Assembly: GCA_002067855.1 (NCBI GenBank)
Contig: MVQS01000127.1
Location: 1-5,096, forward strand
Source: Syntrophaceae bacterium PtaB.Bin038
GTDB lineage: Bacteria; Desulfobacterota; Syntrophia; Syntrophales; UBA2192
Length of the DNA stretch: 5,096 nucleotides
Direction of reading: 5' to 3'
This document shows positions 1 through 4,577 of this stretch, piece by piece (position 1 is the first letter of the stretch; every line of letters begins with the position of its first letter). Under the pieces are notes generated by a model. That model did no database searches, was not told the DNA's origin, and worked only from the letters and a program-made list of their open reading frames with translations. Both the position numbers and the translations under genes were made by a program.

Positions 1-219
1 CGCCAGGAAGCGGTTCAGGGCCTGGGAACGCTCCCGCTGGCACTTGACGGTGATGCCCGTGGGGACGTGCACGAGCTGCACGCAGGTCGAGGTCTTGTTG
101 ACCTTCTGCCCGCCGGGACCGGAAGAACGGACAAAGGTCTCCCGCAGGTCGCTCTCCGCAACCCCGAGGCTCGCCATCCGCTCGAGGAGGGCTTTTTCTT
201 TTTCAGACGATACAGGCAT
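1..219 (-). CDS. Peptide chain release factor-like protein (GGQ domain), partial
   Basis: This is the first 73 codons of a gene that runs off the left edge of the window. The reading frame is open from an ATG at 217-219 to position 1. The product carries GPGGQ at residues 34-38, followed by KVNKTSTCVQL. This is the signature of the class-I release factor catalytic domain, in which the GGQ loop promotes peptidyl-tRNA hydrolysis in the ribosomal peptidyl transferase centre. GGQ lies only about 36 residues from the start, so there is no room for the codon-recognition domains of RF1 or RF2. This places the protein with small stand-alone RF-like proteins (ArfB/YaeJ or C12orf65 type), which are linked to ribosome rescue. 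The C-terminal tail that would decide the subgroup is outside the window. The start lacks a good Shine-Dalgarno; the bases just upstream are pyrimidine-rich. ATG at 175-177 is an alternative start, but the first residues resemble the family N-terminus. It may be the last gene of the oxidoreductase operon, 89 nt after the ACT gene. Confidence 0.85.
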   Translation of the reverse strand, partial: MPVSSEKEKALLERMASLGVAESDLRETFVRSSGPGGQKVNKTSTCVQLVHVPTGITVKCQRERSQALNRFLA

Positions 220-227
220 GAGGTGAA

Positions 228-255
228 CGGCTTACGGCGTAAGGCTCAAGGCGTA
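228..255. repeat. Heptanucleotide array A (4 units)
   Basis: Four consecutive 7-nt units on the plus strand read cggctta, cggcgta, aggctca and aggcgta. The G-G-C at unit positions 2-4 and the A at position 7 never vary, while positions 1, 5 and 6 do. The array lies just upstream of the release-factor-like gene and contains a 6-bp inverted repeat (CTTACG 231-236, CGTAAG 238-243). The function is unknown. Fixed and variable columns at exact period 7 mark it as a degenerate short tandem repeat rather than coding sequence. Confidence 0.75.
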
Positions 256-267
256 TGGAACAGGCAT
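232..267 (-). other. Possible 11-codon leader ORF ahead of the RF-like gene
   Basis: An ATG at 265-267, preceded at once by purine-rich GGAAGAGGA, opens an 11-codon frame (MPVPYALSLTP) ending in TAA at 232-234. That is 12 nt before the ATG of the release-factor-like gene and in the same frame. Its first codons, ATG CCT GT, repeat the first codons of the downstream gene. Most of it is array A read in reverse, so it is more likely a by-product of the array than a selected peptide. It could still load ribosomes that reinitiate at 219. Low confidence. Confidence 0.2.
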
Positions 268-280
268 TCCTCTTCCGCCA

Positions 281-308
281 TCAGCCCTATGCCCTGGGCC
301 CTCTGCCC
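281..308. repeat. Heptanucleotide array B (4 units)
   Basis: Four consecutive plus-strand units, tcagccc, tatgccc, tgggccc and tctgccc, follow the consensus TNNGCCC with five fixed columns. The array stops exactly where the TAA stop codon of the ACT-domain gene begins (309-311 on the plus strand). On the minus-strand transcript it is therefore the first sequence after the stop. No U-run follows, so it is not a canonical intrinsic terminator. Confidence 0.75.
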
Positions 309-737
309 TTAGAGGTTGTAAATCTGCTCCCCGACGAAGTGGATCCAGTGCTCCTTGAGGATCTCGGCGGCCTGCTCGTGGTCGTCCACGCCCAGGATCA
401 GGATCGTTTCCTTCCCGATGCGCTCGATGGTCGTGTAGATGTAGTGGATGTTGATCTCCGCATCCATGAGAGGCTTCACGATGGCGTTCATGCCCGCCGG
501 GTGGCAGGGGACCTCGACGGCGAGAACCGGTTGCACCTCGAAGGTGAACCCGAAGGTCTCCAGGACCCGCTCGGCCCGGTCGGGGTCGTTGACGACGAGC
601 CTCACGACGCTGCTCTCGGCCGTGCTTGCCGCGGAGATCGCCTTGGCGCTGATGTCCTCCTTGTCCAGGATGTCCACGAGCTTCGCGAGCTGCCCCGGGA
701 TGTTCGCCAGCTGAACGGAGATCTGCTTGATGGTCAT
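309..737 (-). CDS. Tandem ACT domain protein
   Basis: This 142-residue protein is made of two ACT domains and nothing else. ACT1 spans about residues 4-68, starting with a beta strand and the ligand-loop segment ISVQLANIPGQLAKL (Gly15 at the usual loop-to-helix turn). ACT2 spans about 72-136, with the parallel segment LAVEVPCHPAGMNAI (Gly82). ACT domains bind amino acids or related small ligands at subunit interfaces. Stand-alone tandem ACT proteins of this size (COG4747-like) have no settled function and are often found near 2-oxoacid or indolepyruvate oxidoreductases and aryl-CoA ligases. No signal peptide, membrane segment or DNA-binding domain is visible, so it is probably a cytoplasmic ligand sensor acting on another protein. 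It starts 21 nt after the gamma subunit gene, with GGGGGAG (748-754) ten nt upstream of the ATG, and is almost certainly co-transcribed with it. Family assignment is secure. The ligand and partner are unknown; a branched-chain or aromatic amino acid is a guess from context. Confidence 0.9.
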   Translation of the reverse strand: MTIKQISVQLANIPGQLAKLVDILDKEDISAKAISAASTAESSVVRLVVNDPDRAERVLETFGFTFEVQPVLAVEVPCHPAGMNAIVKPLMDAEINIHYIYTTIERIGKETILILGVDDHEQAAEILKEHWIHFVGEQIYNL

Positions 738-758
738 GAGAGACGGGCTCCCCCTGGT

Positions 759-1295
759 TTAGTCGATGCTGTCGTAGCCTGCCGAGAAGGCCTTGCGGTT
801 GACGTCCATCGCCGCCTTCTTCCGCCCCCCCAGGATGGACTTGAGGCTCTTGAGGTAGGTGTCGGCGGACACGAGCCTCGTTGCCTTCACGTAGGCACCC
901 ATCATCACCACATTTTGAACCCGGGGGCTTCCCAGTTCGGAGGCGATGCCCGCCGCGGGGATCTCGAAGACGGTGACGTCCGCGCGGTTCGGGCGGCCCT
1001 CGACGATGGAGGAATTCAGGAAAAAGGCGCCGCCGGGCGCGATTCTCGTCTGGAAGGCCATGAGGGAGGGGCCGTTCATGGCGACGATGAAATCGGGCTG
1101 GGACGCCACGGGCGAAGCGATCTCTTCGTCCGATACGGCCACCGTGCAGTTGGCCGTCCCCCCGCGCACCTCGGCGCCGTAGGACGGCAGGTAGGTGACG
1201 TGGAGACCCTCGTTCATGGCCGCGTGGGCGAGGCTGTAGCCCATCATCAGGACGCCCTGGCCGCCGAAACCTGCAAAGACGGTCTTAATCTGCAT
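759..1295 (-). CDS. 2-oxoacid:ferredoxin oxidoreductase, gamma subunit
   Basis: This 178-residue protein matches the usual length of the gamma (KorC/VorC, PFOR domain III-like) subunit. The nucleotide-binding-like loop GFGGQG lies at residues 9-14, and the strongly conserved segment SYGAEVRGGTANC at 38-50. The gamma subunit helps form the CoA-binding part of the complex that converts a 2-oxoacid plus CoA to acyl-CoA, CO2 and reduced ferredoxin. Its ATG overlaps the end of the beta gene by 11 nt (1285-1295). An AAGGGGAG ribosome-binding site lies inside the beta coding sequence (1300-1307), so translation is probably coupled. The start is supported by that site and by the short hydrophobic strand before the GFGGQG loop. 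It belongs to the ferredoxin-alpha-beta-gamma-ACT operon. Nothing appears truncated. The substrate cannot be read from this subunit. Confidence 0.93.
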   Translation of the reverse strand: MQIKTVFAGFGGQGVLMMGYSLAHAAMNEGLHVTYLPSYGAEVRGGTANCTVAVSDEEIASPVASQPDFIVAMNGPSLMAFQTRIAPGGAFFLNSSIVEGRPNRADVTVFEIPAAGIASELGSPRVQNVVMMGAYVKATRLVSADTYLKSLKSILGGRKKAAMDVNRKAFSAGYDSID

Positions 1296-2043
1296 GCTTC
1301 TCCCCTTTGCCGATGTCCTTGATCACCCCGACGGGGAATGTCTTCGCCATCACCTCGTCGACCCAGCGGCAGGACTCGGCGGCCGTCATCTTCCAGTTGG
1401 TGGGGCACTGGGACAGGACCTCGATCAGGGTGAACCCGGCGCCGTCCATCTGGTACTGGAAGGCCTTCCGGATGGCCCGGCCGGCGCGCAGGATGTTCTG
1501 CGGCGAGTTGACGGCGCAGCGCTCGATGTACGCCGTGCCGTCGAGCCGGGCGAGTATCTCGCTCATGCGGATGGGGTGCCCGTCGAGGGGTGCGCTGCGG
1601 CCCGGGGGGGACGTGGTGGACGTCATGCCCAGCAGGGTCGTCGGGGCCATCTGGCCCCCCGTCATCCCGTAGACGGCGTTGTTGATGAAGATGACGGTGA
1701 TGTTCTCGCCGCGGTTGGCGGCGTGGAAGGTCTCGGCCGTGCCGATGGCGGCGAGGTCCCCGTCGCCCTGGTAGGAGAAGACAACCCGGTCCGGCAGCGT
1801 TCTCTTGATGCCCGTGGCGACGGCGCAGCCCCGTCCGTGGGGGGCCTCGAGCATGTCGAAGTCGAAATAGTTGTAGGCGAGCACGGCGCAGCCCGCCGGC
1901 GGCACGCCGATCGTGATCCCGCGGATTCCCAGCTGGTCGACGGCGTCGCAGATCAGGCGGTGCGTGATGCTGTGGCCGCACCCCGCGCAGTAGTGGAACG
2001 GGGTGTCCTTGAGCGACGTGGGCCTTGCAAAGACCTTCTTCAT
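1285..2043 (-). CDS. 2-oxoacid:ferredoxin oxidoreductase, beta (TPP-binding) subunit
   Basis: This 252-residue subunit (KorB/VorA type) binds thiamine pyrophosphate and the catalytic-site iron-sulfur cluster. YCAGCGH at residues 18-24 supplies Cys19 and Cys22. Cys52 and Cys213 are at positions that could complete a proximal 4Fe-4S cluster, as in pyruvate:ferredoxin oxidoreductase. The TPP/Mg motif is GDGD at 93-96 followed by NNAVYGMTGGQ at 121-131. The TPP ylide attacks the 2-oxoacid and electrons leave through the Cys-ligated cluster. I chose the ATG at 2041-2043. It gives the family N-terminus and follows AGAGG (2054-2058), which lies at the very end of the alpha gene. The frame is open further upstream to 2148, but that stretch is Arg/Ser/Pro-rich, overlaps the alpha gene and has no family resemblance. 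The alpha stop lies 7 nt upstream of this start. All key residues are present, so the subunit should be active. Confidence 0.94.
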   Translation of the reverse strand: MKKVFARPTSLKDTPFHYCAGCGHSITHRLICDAVDQLGIRGITIGVPPAGCAVLAYNYFDFDMLEAPHGRGCAVATGIKRTLPDRVVFSYQGDGDLAAIGTAETFHAANRGENITVIFINNAVYGMTGGQMAPTTLLGMTSTTSPPGRSAPLDGHPIRMSEILARLDGTAYIERCAVNSPQNILRAGRAIRKAFQYQMDGAGFTLIEVLSQCPTNWKMTAAESCRWVDEVMAKTFPVGVIKDIGKGEKHAD

Positions 2044-2050
2044 CGGCGTG

Positions 2051-3103
2051 CTACCTCTGGTATTCCTGGACGATGGCCTTGGCGAGCTCCGCCGGCGTGG
2101 GCACGACCCCGCCGGGACGCCCGTAGAAACTGACCCGCGCCCGTCCATCCAGGGCCAGCTTCACGTCGTCGAGCATCTGGCCCGTGCTCATCTCGAAGAC
2201 CAGGAAGTTGCCGATCCGCTCCGCCGTGTCGCGGAGGATCTGCGCCGGGAAGGGCCAGAGCGTGATGGGCCGGATGAGGCCGACCCGGTACCCCGAGTCC
2301 CGCAGCCGGTTGATGGCCCCCTTGGCGATCCGGGCCGCGATGCCGTAGGCGATGATGACGAGCTTCGCGTTGTCCGTCCGAAAGGTCTCGAATCGGACCT
2401 CTTTCTGGGCGATGACGTTGTACTTGCGCACGAGCTTCCAGTTGTGCTCCTCCATCCGCAACGCGTCGAGGATGAGGCCCCGGACGAACCGGCTCTTGCC
2501 CGCCCCGCACCCCTTCAGTACGTATTTCTCGCTGTAGCGCCGCGGCCTCGGCTTCCCGAAGACGACGGGCTCCATCATCTGCCCCGTCATGCCGTCGCCC
2601 AGGATCATCACGGGGTTGCGGTAGGCGTCGGCCAGGTCGAAGGCTTCCATGGTCAGGTCGGCGAGCTCCTGCACCGAGGCGGGGGCGAGCACGATCGTGC
2701 GGTAGTCCCCGTGCCCCCCGCCGCGCGTGGCCTGGTAGTAATCGCCCTGGGAGGGGAGGATGTTGCCCAGTCCCGGTCCGCCCCGCATCATGTTGACGAT
2801 CACGGCGGGAAGCTCGTCGGCCGCCAGCGCGGAGATCCCCTCCTGCTTCAGGGAGATGCCCGGGCTCGACGACGAGGTCATGGCCCTCGCCCCGGCGGCG
2901 CTGGCCCCCAGGACCATGTTGACCGCCGCGATTTCGCTTTCGGCCTGGATGAACGTGCCGTTCTCGGCCTGGCGCATGTGCTCGGCCATGTACTCGGTGA
3001 GCTCGTTCTGGGGCGTGATCGGGTAGCCCGCGTAGAACCGGCAGCCCGCCCGGATGGCGGCTTCCCCGCAGGCCCAGTTCCCGGAGATGAGGATCTTATC
3101 CAC
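2051..3103 (-). CDS. vorB: 2-oxoacid:ferredoxin oxidoreductase, alpha subunit (VorB-type)
   Basis: This 350-residue alpha subunit contains the pyrimidine-binding domain (PFOR domain I-like, about residues 1-190) and a transketolase C-terminal-like domain II (about 240-345). Landmarks are GYPITPQNELTEYMA at 26-40, the acidic QAESE at 53-57 and TSSSSPGISLKQEG at 76-89. The GYPITPQNE form and the length resemble proteins annotated as 3-methyl-2-oxobutanoate dehydrogenase subunit VorB, so 2-oxoisovalerate and other branched-chain oxoacids are the favoured substrates. 2-oxoglutarate (KorA) cannot be excluded. The start codon is GTG (plus-strand cac at 3101-3103), overlapping the ferredoxin gene's stop by 8 nt, with GAGGT five nt upstream. 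The overlap suggests translational coupling that would keep subunit amounts balanced. With beta, gamma and the ferredoxin subunit it forms a complete four-subunit enzyme. No motif is visibly broken. Confidence 0.93.
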   Translation of the reverse strand: MDKILISGNWACGEAAIRAGCRFYAGYPITPQNELTEYMAEHMRQAENGTFIQAESEIAAVNMVLGASAAGARAMTSSSSPGISLKQEGISALAADELPAVIVNMMRGGPGLGNILPSQGDYYQATRGGGHGDYRTIVLAPASVQELADLTMEAFDLADAYRNPVMILGDGMTGQMMEPVVFGKPRPRRYSEKYVLKGCGAGKSRFVRGLILDALRMEEHNWKLVRKYNVIAQKEVRFETFRTDNAKLVIIAYGIAARIAKGAINRLRDSGYRVGLIRPITLWPFPAQILRDTAERIGNFLVFEMSTGQMLDDVKLALDGRARVSFYGRPGGVVPTPAELAKAIVQEYQR

Positions 3104-3308
3104 GGTAGACCTCGATGGCGGCCTCGGGGCACGTGACCGCGCACAGCGTGCAGCCGGTGCACTCGTCGCCGTCCCTGGAGGCCACGGGGTGATACCCCCT
3201 GGAGTTGAATTCCGCCGTCTGGACGATCAGGTCTTTCTTGCACGCCGGGATGCACAGGAGGCATTCCTTGCAGCGCTCCCTGTCGATGACGATGCGGGCT
3301 TTCGCCAT
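3096..3308 (-). CDS. 2-oxoacid:ferredoxin oxidoreductase, ferredoxin (delta) subunit, 2x[4Fe-4S]
   Basis: This 70-residue bacterial-type ferredoxin subunit (KorD/VorD) has two cluster motifs. The first is CKECLLCIPAC (Cys13, 16, 19, 23) and the second is CTGCTLCAVTCP (Cys50, 53, 56, 60), each C-x2-C-x2-C-x3-C. It should carry electrons from the beta-subunit cluster to soluble ferredoxin. The first motif lacks the usual proline after its last cysteine and has Lys instead. I chose the ATG at 3306-3308 because a perfect GGAGGA ribosome-binding site (plus-strand 3315-3320) lies six nt upstream and the protein then begins just before the first cluster. The open frame reaches 3422, but the extra 38 residues are translated promoter DNA. 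It is the first gene of the operon, about 33 nt below a predicted promoter. All eight ligands are present. Confidence 0.94.
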   Translation of the reverse strand: MAKARIVIDRERCKECLLCIPACKKDLIVQTAEFNSRGYHPVASRDGDECTGCTLCAVTCPEAAIEVYRG

Positions 3309-3313
3309 GGTGC

Positions 3314-3327
3314 TTCCTCCGGAGGAA
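3314..3327. promoter_or_regulatory. 14-bp perfect palindrome containing the ferredoxin-subunit ribosome-binding site
   Basis: TTCCTCCGGAGGAA reads the same on both strands. On the minus strand its second half supplies the strong GGAGGA Shine-Dalgarno of the first operon gene, six nt before the ATG. It could be a coincidence of a GC-rich ribosome-binding site, a dimer-binding operator, or an element that pairs two transcripts. With no loop, the RNA cannot fold neatly on itself here. Confidence 0.4.
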
Positions 3328-3347
3328 TGAGGGTGATCAAGTTGCGC

Positions 3348-3376
3348 AATAAATCGCTTTCGGGCGCGAAAGTCAA
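3348..3376 (-). promoter_or_regulatory. Predicted promoter of the oxidoreductase operon
   Basis: On the minus strand a -35 box TTGACT (plus-strand 3371-3376) is followed by exactly 17 nt and a -10 box TTTATT (plus-strand 3348-3353). The -35 matches the sigma-70 consensus at five of six positions and the -10 at four of six. Transcription would start near 3341, giving a leader of about 33 nt that contains the ribosome-binding site. This local AT-rich patch stands out in GC-rich DNA. Predicted only. Confidence 0.5.
3357..3372. promoter_or_regulatory. Inverted repeat in the promoter spacer (possible operator)
   Basis: CTTTCG (3357-3362) and CGAAAG (3367-3372) form a perfect 6-bp inverted repeat around a 4-nt centre. 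It fills most of the -35/-10 spacer of the minus-strand promoter and touches its -35 box. A protein bound here would block that promoter. The size and position suit a dimeric repressor, but no regulator is encoded in the window and a chance dyad is possible. Confidence 0.35.
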
Positions 3377-3394
3377 GGGATTTCTGACCCTGCC

Positions 3395-3423
3395 TTGACG
3401 TCCCGACGGGGTCATAGTACAAG
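3395..3423 (+). promoter_or_regulatory. Predicted promoter of the RNase Z-like gene
   Basis: A -35 box TTGACG (3395-3400), a 17-nt spacer and a -10 box TACAAG (3418-3423) point rightward to the hydrolase gene. The -35 matches five of six consensus positions and the -10 four of six. Transcription would start near 3430 and leave a leader of just under 60 nt. The -35 boxes of the two divergent promoters lie 18 bp apart within a 7-bp inverted repeat (GTCAAGG 3372-3378, CCTTGAC 3393-3399). Confidence 0.45.
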
Positions 3424-3454
3424 GAAACACCGGGGGAGGATCCGCTCCGGACCG

Positions 3455-3478
3455 ACGGGGGTCGTGATGCGCCCCCGT
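3455..3478 (+). promoter_or_regulatory. Leader hairpin abutting the RNase Z-like gene's ribosome-binding site
   Basis: ACGGGGG (3455-3461) and CCCCCGT (3472-3478) can pair as a 7-bp, mostly G-C stem with a 10-nt loop. The Shine-Dalgarno GAGG (3479-3482) begins immediately after the stem. The hairpin could affect ribosome access or mRNA stability; no known riboswitch fold is recognisable in the short leader. Confidence 0.35.
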
Positions 3479-3487
3479 GAGGCTGTT

Positions 3488-4522
3488 ATGTTCAGCGCGC
3501 GACTCGTCAACGATCCCTTCGGGGATCCCGCCGTCTTCCTCGACATGCGGTACCGCCGGGAAGCTCTCCTGTTCGACCTCGGCGACATCCGGGCGCTGCC
3601 GCCCCGCATGATCCTCAAGGTGGACCGCATCTTCGTCACCCACACCCACATGGACCATTTCATCGGTTTCGATCACCTGCTGCGCGTCTGCCTCGGCCGG
3701 GACAAGCACCTGTTTCTCTACGGGCCGCCCGGCTTCATCGACAACGTGGAAGGCAAGCTCAGGGCCTACACCTGGAACCTGGTCGAAAACTACGAGAACG
3801 ATTTCCGCCTGTGGGTGTCTGAGATCCGCCCCGGCCGCATGGAGACCGCGGTTTTCTCGTGCCGGCAGGCCTTTCGCCCTGCGCCGCCGGGGCCGGCCGA
3901 GGCCTTCGACGGGACGGTCGTGGAGCGCGACGCCTACCGGGTGGATGCCGTGTTCCTGGACCACAAGGTCCCCTGCCTTGCCTTCCGCCTGGAGGAGAAG
4001 CGCCGCGTCAACGTCAGGAAGAACGCCCTGGCGGAGATGGGTCTGCCGGGCGGTGCCTGGATCAATGCGCTGAAGGATTCCATCCATCGCAACGAGCCCG
4101 ACGAGAGCGAATTCCGCGTCTGGTGGAGGGGGGAGGGCCGCAGGACCATCGAGCGGTTCTTCCCGCTGGGCGAGCTGAGGGAGCGGGTCACGAAGATCAC
4201 GCCGGGGCAGAAATTCGTCTACGTCTCGGACGTGATCGACAGCCCCGGCAATGCCGGCCGTATCGTGGAGTTCGCCCGGGGCGCCGACGTCCTGTTTGTC
4301 GAGGCCTGCTTTCTCGACGAGGACCGCGGGCGCGCCGAAGAGAAGTATCACCTGACGGCCGGGCAGGCGGGGCGACTGGCCCGGCTTGCCGGGGTAAAGC
4401 GGTTCGTCCTCTTTCACCATTCACCGAAGTACCGGGGCGAAGAGAAACGCTTCGAAGAGGAGGCGATGAGGGCCTTCCTGGAAGAGCGGGGTACAGGGGA
4501 CAGGGGGCAGGGCTCAGGGTAG
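3488..4522 (+). CDS. RNase Z-like metallo-beta-lactamase-fold hydrolase
   Basis: This 344-residue protein has the metal-ligand pattern of the RNase Z/ElaC branch of the metallo-beta-lactamase superfamily. HTHMDH lies at residues 52-57 (HxHxDH), FLDH at 157-160 with His159, YVSD with Asp248 in the GDT position, and FVEACF at 270-275 followed by YHLTAGQA at 287-294. FHHSPKY at 309-315 holds the last metal His. A segment near 182-196, MGLPGGAWINALK, resembles the PG..(x)LK element of tRNase Z. The family cleaves 3' trailers from pre-tRNA using two Zn ions. The first motif has Met where classical RNase Z has Gly (HxHGDH), so another phosphodiester or ester substrate is possible. I chose the ATG at 3488-3490 because GAGG lies five nt upstream; ATG at 3467 and the frame from 3395 lie in the leader hairpin and promoter. 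The last ~10 residues, GTGDRGQGSG, come from a nucleotide heptad array. The gene is divergent from the oxidoreductase operon and convergent with the NusG paralogue. Confidence 0.85.
   Translation: MFSARLVNDPFGDPAVFLDMRYRREALLFDLGDIRALPPRMILKVDRIFVTHTHMDHFIGFDHLLRVCLGRDKHLFLYGPPGFIDNVEGKLRAYTWNLVENYENDFRLWVSEIRPGRMETAVFSCRQAFRPAPPGPAEAFDGTVVERDAYRVDAVFLDHKVPCLAFRLEEKRRVNVRKNALAEMGLPGGAWINALKDSIHRNEPDESEFRVWWRGEGRRTIERFFPLGELRERVTKITPGQKFVYVSDVIDSPGNAGRIVEFARGADVLFVEACFLDEDRGRAEEKYHLTAGQAGRLARLAGVKRFVLFHHSPKYRGEEKRFEEEAMRAFLEERGTGDRGQGSG
4491..4518. repeat. Heptanucleotide array C (4 units), inside the 3' end of the hydrolase gene
   Basis: Four consecutive plus-strand units, gtacagg, ggacagg, gggcagg and gctcagg, fit GNNCAGG with five fixed columns. 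The array lies within the coding sequence and ends just before the TAG stop (4520-4522). Because 7 is not a multiple of 3, each unit is read in a different frame, giving the low-complexity tail GTGDRGQGSG. Confidence 0.8.
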
Positions 4523-4548
4523 TGAATCGGGGAGTGCGTTGCATTTTT

Positions 4549-4569
4549 CCTGTACCCTGTGCCCTGTAC
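4549..4569. repeat. Heptanucleotide array D (3 units)
   Basis: Three consecutive plus-strand units, cctgtac, cctgtgc and cctgtac, fit CCTGTNC. This is the reverse complement of the array C consensus, so C and D are inverted copies of one repeat family. The array lies in the 55-nt gap between the convergent hydrolase and NusG-like genes, eight nt beyond the latter's stop codon. Confidence 0.75.
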
Positions 4570-4577
4570 CAGGGCCC

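Larger units (their letters stand above)
4490..4570. terminator. Long imperfect inverted repeat between convergent genes
   Basis: The arms at 4490-4511 and 4549-4570 are each 22 nt and pair at 19 of 22 positions, plus one G-U wobble in the plus-strand RNA, around a 37-nt loop. The arms are the inverted heptad arrays C and D. The left arm includes the last codons of the hydrolase gene. The position between two convergent genes suggests a bidirectional transcript end or a 3' stabilising hairpin. Neither strand has a U-run right after the stem, so a canonical intrinsic terminator is not supported. Confidence 0.4.

Noticed and set aside
191..205. T-rich run that looks like an intrinsic terminator tail
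   Set aside because: It is coding sequence for the Lys/Glu-rich N-terminus of the RF-like protein (KEKEKA) on the opposite strand, with no stem before it.
228..308. Arrays A and B as a CRISPR-like array
   Set aside because: The units are 7 nt, directly abutting and degenerate; there are no 20-40 nt repeats, spacers or cas genes.
255..1322. Long open frame on the plus strand (about 355 codons) opposite the ACT and gamma genes
   Set aside because: It is antisense to two genes with clear family motifs and correct ribosome-binding sites. Its translation is an Asp/His/Arg/Val-rich composition typical of GC-rich shadows and shows no domain.
2044..2148. N-terminal extension of the beta subunit
   Set aside because: The extra 35 residues are Arg/Ser/Pro-rich, lie inside the alpha gene in another frame and precede a good ribosome-binding site and the family-typical start at 2043.
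2003..3136. Long plus-strand open frame (about 377 codons) opposite the alpha subunit gene
   Set aside because: The minus-strand protein has all alpha-subunit motifs. The plus-strand translation is low-complexity and has no recognisable family.
3309..3422. N-terminal extension of the ferredoxin subunit
   Set aside because: The stretch contains the predicted promoter and the GGAGGA site; ferredoxin subunits of this type start just before the first cysteine motif.
3395..3487. Upstream starts of the RNase Z-like gene (TTG at 3395, ATG at 3467)
   Set aside because: The TTG is part of the predicted -35 box and the ATG lies in a hairpin loop. ATG 3488 has GAGG at proper distance and gives a normal family N-terminus.
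3227..4420. Long minus-strand open frame (about 397 codons) opposite the RNase Z-like gene
   Set aside because: It crosses the divergent promoter region and runs antisense to a gene with a full metallo-hydrolase ligand set. Its translation resembles no family I recognise.
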